This document shows positions 22,258-31,472 of a stretch of DNA of 64,000 bases, in pieces. Both the position numbers and the translations under genes were made by a program. The notes beneath the pieces are model-generated. The model saw only the letters and a program-made list of their open reading frames with translations. It was not told where the DNA came from and ran no database searches. Origin of the DNA: Diploptera punctata (lineage: Eukaryota; Arthropoda; Insecta; Blattodea; Blaberidae); the NCBI GenBank assembly GCA_030220185.1, contig JASPKZ010007528.1, positions 819,001 through 883,000 on the forward strand, given 5' to 3'. Position 1 is the stretch's first letter; the number at the start of each line of letters is the position of its first letter.

Positions 22258-22635
22258 TTCTTAAACACCGGAAGACAAAGCATTTGAAAAGCGCACAAAC
22301 GGATATACGCATGATCCAGCTGTTGAAATTTATTTGCATCGCTCCTATTGGACATATTTTCACGAAACTTTACACATTTAGTGATCATGGCATTTTCTGC
22401 ATGTGTAGAAACGCCCATTGCTTAAAAAAAACACTTCTCAGAGGAGGGTACAATTTTATAAAATGTACAACCTCTTTATTTTTAAACGTATTTTCAGGAA
22501 ACGCTACGTGGTTGCTAACCTTTTCATTATTTGTACATGTAAAAATACCTATTAAATTTTATTGGAAAAAACCATCCCCTTACACAAAGGTGAAATTTTA
22601 TAAAATTTATACGAGAATTTCCCATACGGGAAAAT
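22258..22635. repeat. Diverged local repeat modules
   Basis: CATTTTCTGCATGTGTAGAA occurs at 22,390 and 22,859, with related TTTATAAAATGTACAAC and AAATATGTATAAAGTTTAC blocks after each. No coding seen; may be the 3' UTR of the LINE whose tail follows. Confidence 0.45.
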
Positions 22636-22697
22636 TTTCTATAGGATCGTAACAGGCCTTGGCCTAATACTTGGAAGGAAGAAGAAGAAGAAGAAGA
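22636..22697 (+). mobile_element. LINE-L 3' tail with stem-loop
   Basis: Ends with CAGGCCTTGGCCTAATACTT and a (GAA)n tail, identical in design to minus-strand copies at 38,702 and 56,318. Confidence 0.7.
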
Positions 22698-22787
22698 CAA
22701 CTTCTTTCTTATTAGACATAATATCTCAACACTCTACACAGTTGTTAACTATTTCATTCTTTTTTTTTTTTTTTTTTTTTTTTGTCT

Positions 22788-22856
22788 AATGCCACTCACT
22801 TCGTGAGTCGTGAATTTATCAATTATTTGGAAATCACTCGTGGCATTACTTATGGT
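22788..22856 (-). repeat. Rep-1 terminal fragment
   Basis: Only the fold-back end is present: ACTTCGTGAGTCGTGAATTT and GGAAATCACTCGTGGCATTA. A run of about 24 T precedes it. Confidence 0.65.
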
Positions 22857-23202
22857 AACATTTTCTGCATGTGTAGAAACTCCCATTTACTTTTGTTGGG
22901 AAAAAAAACTTACCCCTACGTGAAATATGTATAAAGTTTACAACTTCCCTAGACATATTTTTATGAAATATTAAACGCATGACATTTTCTGCACGTCTCA
23001 TAGAAAAAACATGATATAACTAGACTAAAATGTTTTTTACTGAAAATAAATAATAGTTTTAAAAAACTAAAAGAACACGCTTTATTAGAAAACTAAAAAC
23101 TGAAAAATAATTTTAATTTCCAATACGCTTGTGATAAAATAAAGTGGTCAACAAAAAATTCATCTCCAACACATATAGAATAAAATTAGAGTTATCAACA
23201 AA

Positions 23203-23499
23203 GTAAAGTAAAGTAAAGTAAAATGATCCCACAACAGACCCGGAGGCCCTTGGGGTAGTAGGAGGTTAAGGCTCCCACTTTTTCTAGACAATCGGCACTT
23301 TATGTCAGCCGGGTTGTCAGCCCTGCGTGACGGCCGCCTTTACCCCCAGAACAAGCGTCTGGTACTCATTTCCGTTAGAGGCTGAGTCGACCCCAGGGCG
23401 TGCCGCCAGAGGGTTTGGGTCAGTTTAAAAATCCTGACCCCAACGGGACTTGAACCCTCGACCCTCCGGCTTGTAGCTTAGTGCCTTAACCACTACGCT
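23203..23499 (-). mobile_element. SINE-2 copy nested in Rep-2 arm
   Basis: GTTATCAACAAA (23,191-23,202) and GTTATCATCAAA (23,500-23,511) flank it with one mismatch. The opposite arm reads without interruption at 23,675-23,690. Tail repeats of AAAGT at 23,203-23,222 give the (ACTTT)n end. Confidence 0.9.
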
Positions 23500-23935
23500 G
23501 TTATCATCAAAAAGAAAATAATTTTACCATCAAAAGCGTGGGGTGCTCTATATCAATTAATATATTTGATAGTAAACAGATATTGGTAAAAGTAAGCTCT
23601 CTAAGAAGAAAATGTAAAAATCATAAAAAGCACCCCACGCTTTTTGATGGTAAAATTATTTTCTTTTTGTTGATAACTCTAATTTTATTCTATATGTGCT
23701 GGAGATGAATTTTTTTGTTGACCACTTTATTTTATCACAAGCGTGTTGGAAATTAAAATTATTTTTCAGTTTTTAGTTTTATAATAAAGCGTGTTCTTTT
23801 AGTTTTTTAAAACTATTATTTATTTTTTATTTTTTAGTTTCAATATTTTACAGAATAAAATAAAAATGTAAATATCTTTAAATTCGATACTATTGTAGTA
23901 TGAGCTAAAAGTAATACTCTTCTATAAAAAAAACC

Positions 23936-24030
23936 CTTCTAGCCGGATTTGAACCAGCGACGTATGGATTACTAAAATAACATACCACTAAGAGTTCACC
24001 GCTCTACCAACTGAGCTCTTACAACGATTG
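23936..24030 (-). tRNA. tRNA-Tyr-like pseudogene with intron, in Rep-2
   Basis: Minus sense: GAGCTCAGTTGGTAGAGCGG (A box), then GTGAACTCTTAGTGG, an intron-like stretch ending TTTTAG, TAATCCATACGTCGCTGG, and B box GGTTCAAATCCGGC. This is the layout of intron-containing insect tRNA-Tyr, but the anticodon loop has CTTA instead of GTA and the acceptor stem does not pair well. A repeat-borne pseudogene, not a working gene. Confidence 0.6.
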
Positions 24031-24082
24031 ACTAAAAACTCGACAAGTCCGCAACCTATTATACCAGATTTAATTTTTTTTT

Positions 24083-24549
24083 CGGATGATTCTGGTCAGG
24101 ATTTTAGAAACAAAATATGAAATTATTGTATTGTCACGAGTCCTGTACACGTATACGAAGTTTCCAGTCGATCCAATGTTTCTAAGTGGGTGAAAATCGC
24201 GTTGAAAGATTCCGTTACATTGATACAAAAACACTTTTTTTGATTTTCTGATGATTATAGCCAGGATTTTAGAAAATAAATACGAAATTATTGTATTGTC
24301 ACGGGTTCTCTACAAGTATACAAAGTTTCAAGTCATCCAATGTTTCTAAGTGGGTGAAAATCGCGTTGAAAGATTCCGTTACATTGAATCAAAAATACTT
24401 TTTTTTTTATTTTCTGATGATTATGGCCAGGATTTTAGAAAATAAATATGAAATTATTGTATTGTCACATGTCCTCTACAAGTATACAAATTTTCAAGTC
24501 GATCCAATGATTTTAAGTGGGTGAAAATCGCGTTGAAAGATTCAGTTAC

Positions 24550-24581
<32 letters not shown>

Positions 24582-24707
24582 ATACAGGTCAAGCTAATAT
24601 AAAGCGTGTAATTATTGTATTGTCACGTGTCCTCTACATGTATACAAAGTTTCAAGTCGATCCAATGATTTGAAGTGGGTGAAAATCGCGTTGAAAGATT
24701 CCGTTAC

Positions 24708-24743
<36 letters not shown>

Positions 24744-24780
24744 TTTAGATAGATACAGGTCAAGCTAATATAAAGCGTGT
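24083..24780. repeat. Tandem ~150-bp units with GATA arrays, in Rep-2
   Basis: Units start TTCTGATGATTATGGCCAGG and pass through GAAATTATTGTATTGTCAC and GGGTGAAAATCGCGTTGAAA. Starts are near 24,085, 24,243 and 24,411, with a shorter unit near 24,612. The last two end in (GATA)n followed by TACAGGTCAAGCTAATATAA. Confidence 0.75.
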
Positions 24781-24782
24781 AA

Positions 24783-25229
24783 AAATAGTAGCGTTTTCAT
24801 GGAGATGTATGAGAATTATAGTTTAATGTGTGAAGACAGCAAATTAATAAAGAAATCATCATTTTCACCTTCACGTTTTTGTTTTGTGATTATAACGGAA
24901 AGTAGAAGCCGCCAAGTGGCCATTTTGCATATATATACGCACATTATTTTTATGGCAAGTTAGCCACCCCTAGCGCCCTCTCCACGCCCCAAACTTAATG
25001 ATCTAATAACGGGACATTTGAAATTGTAAATCCTAGAGTTGAGCCTAAACTGAGCTCTACCAGTTGGGACGTGATGGGTTTTTACACGCAGTTGTTTTGA
25101 ATAACAAAAGCAGATGAATATTCAGCAACAAAATGGTAGCAAGACGTGGTCAGAATCACATTAAACATGTTTGTTGTTTTCCTCCCGCCCGCCATGTTGT
25201 CACCCGGAAATTGTTAACTTACACCATGA
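24783..25229. other. Interval without recognised features
   Basis: Mixed composition; nothing assignable. Confidence 0.5.
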
Positions 25230-25285
25230 TTGCTCAACTTTATTATTATTATTATTATTATTTATATTATTATTATTATTATTAC

Positions 25286-25799
25286 AAACATATCTTCAAA
25301 GAAACAAAAAAAAACTATTTTTAATACAATAATGAGAAGCATTATTACCTATGGAGCTGATGTGTGGGCTTTAAATGCACAAATGAAAAAAAAAAAATTG
25401 CTCGCCACTGAAATGGACTACTGGAGACGTGCTGCAAGAATGTCCAGGAAGGATAAAATCAGAAATTCATATATAAAAGAAAAAATGCAGGTACAGTATT
25501 CAATATTAGATTTTATAAAGAAGAAACAATTAAATTGGTACGGACACATTAGAAGAATGGAAGAAGGAAGACTACCTAAGATAATCATGGATTGGGAACC
25601 ACAGGGAAGGAAAAAGAAGGGTAGACCAAGTATTACGTGGATTCAGGGAATCAATGACACTAAGAGGGAATGGGAAATAGAAGAAGATATATGGATGAAC
25701 AGACAGGAATGGAAAAATGTATTGAAACAAATGTGTAGTTAACTGTGAACATGGGTACCGGAAAAATGTATATTCATTGTAAAAGCCGGAATAATAAAA

Positions 25800-25843
<44 letters not shown>
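25286..25843 (+). mobile_element. LINE-F 3' copy with (ATT)n tail
   Basis: An open frame from about 25,230 to 25,742 includes IMRSIITYGADVWALN, ATEMDYWRRAARMSRKDKIR, KKQLNWYGHIRRMEEGRLPK, GRKKKGRPSITW and WMNRQEWKNV. (ATT)n lies on both sides (25,240-25,285 and 25,798-25,843), so it either inserted into the array or the array grew from its tail. Confidence 0.85.
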
Positions 25844-25844
<1 letters not shown>

Positions 25845-26060
25845 TACTTGAGGACGACTGAGTTACCAGGTACATTTTTTATATTTAATATCTTATTAAA
25901 TAACCTCAACGGTGTTTTAATATGCATTTTAAGGCAAAGTTGCCAAAAGACCGTTAAGACCTGAAAAAAAAATCTAAAAAAGGACCAGTAATTAAAAAAT
26001 GTCGAAAAAGCACAAAAAGGACGAATAAAATGTACCATTTTCAATGACCCTATATTATGC
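25845..26060 (+). repeat. Rep-3 dispersed repeat fragment
   Basis: TTGAGGACGACTGAGTTACC and AACCTCAACGGTGTTTTAA recur in inverted form at 55,515-55,590. The GTCGAAAAAGCACAAAAAGG and GAATAAAATGTACCATTTTC part recurs near 14,230-14,270. Function unknown. Confidence 0.5.
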
Positions 26061-26431
26061 TGGGCCTCGTCGTCAGATATAAAATTAAAAATATATATAT
26101 ATAATTTTTGCTCAACTTCGGAGCCCCAGTTATCAGTTTCATAAATAACCACATTATCTGCGAATAAAAAATATAGGCCTATGTTCTAATTTTGATCATT
26201 TATTTTTAACTCTACAATGAGTACAAGTTTATTTTGCGCGTTATCTCTAGGCCTGTTCCTTGTGTGCCTTCTTTTTAGTGAACGAGTGTTTTGATTCAAC
26301 GTTCTTTTCACCTAATAACATAAAAGTGTGTAAACATATGTCATTAATGGCATAACTGAATATTTATAAAACATTAATTGAGTAGTTGCACATGACCGTG
26401 AAATTTAGATCCGTAATAATAAGAACATTTT
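26061..26431. other. Interval without recognised features
   Basis: AT-rich; no repeat or ORF assignment. Confidence 0.5.
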
Positions 26432-27198
26432 GGACCAAAAAGAGATAAACAGACTGGTGAATGGAGAAAATTTCATTACAGTGAATTACATGGTCTTTAG
26501 TTATTTATTTATTTATTTTCTAATGCCCCAGGTTTGTCTTTCGACATTCCTGGTTTCTCACCTGGCATGGCGTACCTGTAACCCACCTCTGAGGTTGGGG
26601 CGCCTGCAAGGCGGAGTTACGTTGCCCCGATGATATGATGGGATATGATGATAGTGGTGCGTCAGGAGAGTCCCTAATCCTAAGCTTAATCTAAGATGAA
26701 TATGAATGATGATGATTGCGATGGCCATATGATTTCGGGGACCGTTTGGGCCTTAAAGTTTTCCTGACATTTGTCTTACAGGTGAGGAAAAACCCCGATA
26801 AAAACCTCACCCAGAAAAACTGCCCCGACCGTGGATCGAACTCGGGCCCGCTGCGTGACAAGGCAGCTCGCTACCCCGAGACCACAGCGGTGGACAGCCA
26901 GATATAATAAGAACAATTAAGTCCCCTAGACTCCGATGGGCATGACATGTGGCACATATGGGGGATGGAAGTGGTGCATGGAAACTTCTGGTAGGAAAAC
27001 CAGAGGGAAAACGCCCAGTTGGTAGACCAAGAATGAGGTGGGAGAATAGCATTATCCATGATTTGAGGGAAGTAGATTATACACGGGATGATTGGAAAAC
27101 ATTAGCTCAGGATAGGGATGTATGGAGAGCTCATATCCGGGCGGCCATGAACCTACGGGTTCGGCAGAACAAGTGAGTTAGTTAATTAGTTAGTTAAT
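26432..27198 (+). mobile_element. LINE-A relic split by SINE-1b
   Basis: Left piece TTTGGACCAAAAAGAGATAA to CATGGTCTTT (26,497); right piece AGCCAGATATAATAAGAACA onward (26,896) with KLLVGKPEGKRPVGRPRMRW and a GTTA-type tail. A few host bases (ATAGGA) are missing at the junction. Confidence 0.8.
26498..26895 (-). mobile_element. SINE-1b copy nested in LINE-A
   Basis: 3' end TTATTTATTTATTTTCTAAT and TGCCCCAGGTTTGTCTTTCG; middle TTACGTTGCCCCGATGATAT and CTAATCCTAAGCTTAATCTA; head CACAGCGGTGGAC at 26,895. Differs from SINE-1 in the whole 3' half. Confidence 0.82.
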
Positions 27199-27207
27199 AA
27201 GAAATAT

Positions 27208-27484
27208 GTCCCGCGCCGTAGCCGAGTGGTTTAAGGGACTCCCCATGGATGAATAAACTTTCTCGTGGAAGTTCGACCAGTGTGTGACCAGTGTGTGACC
27301 AGTATCCTGAGGAATTTGAGTAGCTACAATAAGTAGCGGCTTCAAGTTGATAAAACCAGCTGTAACGGCTGGGGGACCCGACATTCTGATCACGTGTCAT
27401 CCCTGTACTGCCTGGATTATTGTCCATCTCTGTCATTAACACAATTGGAAGTGATGCCAGAAGGAACCGAAAGAAAAAAATAAG
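27208..27484 (+). mobile_element. SINE-4 copy
   Basis: Head GTCCCGCGCCGTAGCCGAGT, then TAGCTACAATAAGTAGCGGC, CCAGCTGTAACGGCTGG, and an A-rich 3' end. The B box is not obvious in this copy because part of the head is lost. Confidence 0.78.
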
Positions 27485-27509
27485 ATTTAATTGCTGCCTA
27501 GAATATTAT

Positions 27510-27908
27510 GATCTGTCCACCGCTGTCGTCTCGAGGTAGCGTGCTGCCTTCTCACGCAACGGGCCTGGGTTCGACCCCCGATTGGGACAGTTTTTCTGGG
27601 TGAGGTTTTTATCGGGGTTTTTCCTCACCTGTAAGACAAATGTCAGGAAACTTTAAGGCCTAAATGGTCCCCGAAATCATATGGCCATCGCAATCATCAT
27701 CATTCATATTCATCTTAGATTAAGCTTAGGATTAGGGACTCTCCTGGCGCACCACTGTCATCATCACCCATCATATCATCGGGGCAACGTAACCCCGCCT
27801 TCCAGGCGCCCCGACCTCTCAGAAGTGGGTTACAAGTACGCCATGCCAGGAGAGAACACCAGGAATGTTGAAAGACAAACCTGGGGCATTTGCAAAAAAG
27901 AAAAAAAA
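27510..27908 (+). mobile_element. SINE-1b copy with 10-bp TSD
   Basis: SINE-1 head (GTCCACCGCTGTCGTCTCGA) with the alternative 3' half (GATTAAGCTTAGGATTAGGG, CGGGGCAACGTAACCCCGCC, AACCTGGGGCATTTGC) and an A-rich end. AGAATATTAT flanks at 27,500-27,509 and 27,909-27,918. Confidence 0.88.
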
Positions 27909-27965
27909 AGAATATTATATTCTGTATATTTTAAATGCTTTTTTTTTTTTAATTTTACTGTTATT

Positions 27966-28254
27966 GGGGCACGCCACGCCGTAGCTTATTAGTTAAAGCA
28001 GTGCGCTACAAACCGGAAGGTCTAGGGTTCGAGTCACGGTGCGGTCGGGGTTATTAAACTGACCCAAACCTTCTGATGGTATCATGGCACTAGGGTCGAA
28101 TCAGCCCCTAACGCAAATGAGTATCAAACGCTTGTTCTGGGAGTAAAGGCGGTCGTCACGCAGGACTGATATCAAGTGCAGATTGTCTAGTGCCTTAACC
28201 TCCTACTACCGCAAGGGTCTCCTGAGGCCTGTAGTGGGATCACTTTACGTTTAT
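27966..28254 (+). mobile_element. SINE-2 copy
   Basis: Head GCACGCCACGCCGTAGC, B-box GGGTTCGAGTCACGG, end GTGGGATCACTTTACG. More diverged than the other SINE-2 copies; abuts SINE-4. Confidence 0.82.
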
Positions 28255-28562
28255 GTCCCGCGCCGTAGCCGAGTGGTTAAAGCAAGGTTGCGCTGGTTCC
28301 AGTCTCCGTGGGGGAAGGAATTTTCTCATGGAATTTCGGCCAGTGTCGGACCGGTTTCCACCCAGCATCGTGAGGCATTTGTGTAGCTACAATAAGTAGC
28401 GGCTCCAGGTTGAGAAAACCAGCTGTAACGGCTGGCGGACCCGACATGCTAACCACATGTCACCCGTACACTGGCTACATCTGTGATTAACATATGTGGA
28501 TGTGAGACCAGCAGCCGGCTGTCTAAGGCCTGTCGCGCTTGGAGTTATGGATAATAAAAAAA
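28255..28562 (+). mobile_element. SINE-4 copy
   Basis: Head GTCCCGCGCCGTAGCCGAGT followed by CGCTGGTTCCAGTCTCC (B box), then TAGCGGCTCCAGGTTGAGA and AACATATGTGGATGTGAGAC. Ends in GGATAATAAAAAAACT. Confidence 0.82.
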
Positions 28563-28616
28563 CTCGTTATTCAGAGGACTTCTAGCTTAAAGTTTAGAAT
28601 TTTAACCGTGTTTTAA

Positions 28617-28730
28617 GGAAGATGAATTATACAGGGAATGACAGGAAACTATTAGTTCAGGATAGAGATCTATGGAAATCTTATGTTCACGCAGCAATGA
28701 ACCTCCTGGTCCGATAGAACCAATGAGTTA
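28617..28730 (+). mobile_element. LINE-A terminal relic
   Basis: GAATTATACAGGGAATGACA to CCGATAGAACCAATGAGTTA. Last ~110 bp only. Confidence 0.65.
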
Positions 28731-28954
28731 GTTGAAAACGTTTAAAATAACACAGGTCAACGTGATTTTTGTCTCATGAGTACCAATAGTTGTACTTAAT
28801 GCAGTTTTTATCGTGTTCCAAATATGCATTCCTATTTTCTTCATCACCCACAGTTTTTTTTATTTCAATTTCAATTAATGGATTTAAATAATTATTTTTT
28901 AATAAACGTTTTTTCGTCCATTTGTCCATTGTAAAATAAAACCAAACGAGATAA

Positions 28955-29091
28955 CTCAGGAGATTTCAGCTATGGAAAAGAGATATCAAGGCAAGTGGAA
29001 TCCTAATATGCTTGCCGATTATTGTTGGACCATCAAGAGGGATGCTCCACAGGCGAAATATAGCAGAAAATCGTCATTTCTTACTTTCTAG
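28955..29091 (+). pseudogene. C-terminal coding relic, MEKRYQGKWNPNMLADYCW type
   Basis: An open frame ends at TAG (29,089): EISAMEKRYQGKWNPNMLAD, then YCWTIKRDAPQAKYSRKSSF. I remember this C-terminal signature as common in repeat-encoded proteins of arthropods, but I cannot name the element with confidence. No upstream coding or start is visible. Confidence 0.4.
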
Positions 29092-29221
29092 GTGAGTCCG
29101 AATGTTCGAATATTGTGTAGTTACGAATGTAGAAAATATTAAAGTGTTTAAAATTATAATAACCTTTCTGTCGGAAACCTTGCGCGATGGAGAAAAACCG
29201 ATATCATATTTGAATTTCAGG

Positions 29222-29880
29222 AAAAAAAATGAACGAGAAAATTTAATATTGGAAGAAGGAATCCAAATAAAGCAAGTGAAACAAACTAAATATTTGGGAA
29301 TAATTATGGATAACATTGAAGGTATAGGCAAAGAGAACATAAAACATAGAATTGAATTGAGTAGCAAAATAATATCATTGTTAAATTCCATATGGTGGGA
29401 TAAGCATATTTGGAAAGACACAAAAAAAAATATTGGTAAAACATTGGTGGAATCTGTTGCAATGTATGGAAGTGAGGTATGGACAATCAATAAGTACTAC
29501 AAGAATAGACTAATAGCTCTAGAAATGGATTATTTACGCAGAAGTGCCAGAAAGTCTAGATTAGAACATGTCACAAATAAGGAAATTAGAAACATAATGG
29601 AAGCAGAAGAAAGCATAAATTGAAAGAATTGAGGAGAAGGAATTAAAGTGGTTAGGACATGTTTTAAGAATGGAAGATGAGCGATGGCCGAAGCAACTAT
29701 ATGAATGGCATCCGAACAGAAAGAAGAAAAGAGGGAGACCAAGGTTAACATGGAAGGAAAACATGAAGACAGCAATGCAAGCTAGAGGGCTAAGCATCGA
29801 AGATGCCCAAGACCGTAGGCGTAGGAGGTTTGGCACGGGAAGACGGCAGCAGCTGTAAAAACCCGAAGATAGATAGATAG
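29222..29880 (+). mobile_element. LINE-D 3' copy with (GATA)n tail
   Basis: Reads VKQTKYLGIIMDNIEGIGKE, SVAMYGSEVWTINKYYKNRL, ALEMDYLRRSARKSRLEHVT, then after a frameshift near 29,620 RIEEKELKWLGHVLRMEDER and KKKRGRPRLTW. Ends CCCGAAGATAGATAGATAG. Confidence 0.82.
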
Positions 29881-30197
29881 AAAAATACTATCAGAATCAC
29901 ATAATTTTTCTTTCTGAGACAAAGAAAGTTTCTTTTTTGTTGCTGAGCAATTCGCTCGAATGAAATGACTGTGTTTTATGAAGTAAAAATGTAACGCATG
30001 CGGCACCTGCACGGTGTTGCATTGCAGTATAATTTCTGTTTATAGAACTTGTTTACCAAATTAACACTTTGTCCTTGAAATATAAACCTCTCAACAGTAC
30101 ATACATTTCATCAAACTCAGAAATAATAACACTGAGCAACCAAAAATAAAGTTTTTTTGTCTCAGAAAGAAAAATATGTGATTCTGATAGTATTTTT
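29881..30197. mobile_element. MITE-like element with ~41-bp inverted ends
   Basis: The first 41 bp (AAAAATACTATCAGAATCAC onward to TCTGAGAC) return inverted at 30,157-30,197, with one 1-bp gap. The 230-bp centre has no ORF. I cannot see a target duplication: it abuts the LINE-D tail on the left and Rep-2 on the right. Confidence 0.75.
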
Positions 30198-30985
30198 ACA
30201 CGCTTTATATTAGCTTGACCTGTATCTATCTATGTAACAGAATCTTTCATCGCGATTTTCACGCACTTAAAACCATTGGATCGACTTGAAACTATGTATA
30301 CTTGTAAAGGACCAATGACAATACAATAATTTCATTATTTGTTTCTAAAATCCTGGCCAGAATCATCAGAAAAAAAAAACCGGCATAATAGGTTGCGGAC
30401 TTGTCGACTTTTTAGTCAATCGTTGTAAGAGCTCAGTTGGTAGAGCGGTGAACTCTAGTGGTATATAATTTCAGTAATCAATAGGTCGCTGGTTCAAATC
30501 CGGCGCGGAGGATTTTTTTAGAAGAGTGTTACTTTTAGCTCATACTACAATAGTATCGAATTTAAAGATATTTACATTTTTATCTTATTCTGTAAAACAT
30601 TACAACTAAAAAATAAATAATAGTTTAAAATAAATAATAGTTTAAAAAACTAAAACAACACGCTTTATTAGAAAACCAAACTAAAAAATAAAACATAAAT
30701 AATAGTTTAAAAAAACTAAAACAACACGCTTTATTAGAAAACCGAACTAAAAACTGAAAAATAATTTTAATTTCCAACACACTTGGGATGAAATTAAAGT
30801 GGTCAACAACAAAAAAAAATCTCCAACACATGTAGAATAAAACTAGAGTTATCTAAAAAAAAATAATTTTACCATCAAAACCGTGGGGTGCTCTATATCA
30901 ATTAATATATTTGATAATAAACAGATGTTTGTAAAAGTAAAGTCTCTAAGAAGAAAATGTAAAAACCATAAAAAAACCCAATTGT
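30198..30985 (+). repeat. Rep-2 copy, single arm
   Basis: Order: ACACGCTTTATATTAGCTTG end, one tandem unit, the tRNA-Tyr-like module, then the arm with a local duplication (AACACGCTTTATTAG at 30,659 and 30,725) and the loop with TTGATAATAAACAGATG. The second arm is missing; Helitron-like sequence follows. Confidence 0.72.
30424..30512 (+). tRNA. tRNA-Tyr-like pseudogene with intron and CTA anticodon
   Basis: GAGCTCAGTTGGTAGAGCGG, then GTGAACTCTAGTGG, an intron-like stretch ending TTTCAG, AATAGGTCGCTGG and GGTTCAAATCCGGC. Aligned by eye to insect tRNA-Tyr with its intron, the anticodon GTA is CTA here, which would pair with UAG. Acceptor-stem pairing is poor, so expression as a tRNA is doubtful. 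Confidence 0.6.
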
Positions 30986-31412
30986 TGTTCTCTACTTGTG
31001 TACATCACTGAACTCTTCCTAAACGTCTGGATCGATTTTGATGATTTTTTTGTGTGCGTTTGATTGGATTCCTCGATGGTTTAGATTCACAATTGGACCC
31101 TCTAAAACAATTAGTTGTAGGAGGTCACCTGAAGTGAAAAATTAAAAATCGCTCTAGCGGTTACAATTTGCGATGTTTCACAACGAAACTCAGTATATCG
31201 TATTAAAATAATCGGAGGTAGGTATTATCTAAAACTGAGCGAAATCCGACAATTAGAAGTGGAGGTTTACCTGAAATGCGAAATAAAAACTGACTAGCAA
31301 CCGCCATGTTTGGTTCGTCTCAGCGTATATCATACCATTTAATTAACCTTTAATATTTAATTTGTTTAAGCGTAGCGACGCACGCCGGGTGTTAGCTTGT
31401 ACTTTTATATAC
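30986..31412 (+). mobile_element. Helitron-like relic
   Basis: Has the CTGGATCGATTTTGATGATT block typical of many insect Helitron-like repeats. Ends GCGTAGCGACGC (hairpin), then ACGCCGGGTGTTAGCTTGT. The terminal CTRRT is not clean. No ORF. Confidence 0.4.
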
Positions 31413-31472
31413 ACACACATGTGTGTATGTGTGTGTTTTACGGTCATGTTTGGTGTCTGCTGAGTAATATCG

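Larger units (their letters stand above)
23040..24782 (-). repeat. Rep-2, palindromic dispersed repeat
   Basis: Left arm 23,044-23,555 (minus the SINE-2 insert) and right arm 23,622-23,835 are long inverted repeats around a loop with TTGATAGTAAACAGATATTGG. Matching modules are CACGCTTTATTAG, TTTAATTTCCAA, GTGGTCAACAAAAAATTCAT and GCGTGGGGTGC. Beyond the right arm lie a tRNA-Tyr-like module, then tandem units, then TCAAGCTAATATAAAGCGTG. No protein coding. The copy at 30,198 has one arm only. Confidence 0.75.

Noticed and set aside
22134..22652. 172-codon plus-strand ORF
   Set aside because: Crosses the inverted SINE-1b head and a non-coding repeat; residues follow the SINE sequence, not a protein family.
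23936..24030. Functional tRNA gene
   Set aside because: Altered anticodon loop and poor acceptor-stem pairing, and location inside a dispersed repeat, argue for a pseudogene.
29074..29490. 138-codon minus-strand ORF
   Set aside because: Antisense to the LINE-D reading frame, whose protein similarity is clear.
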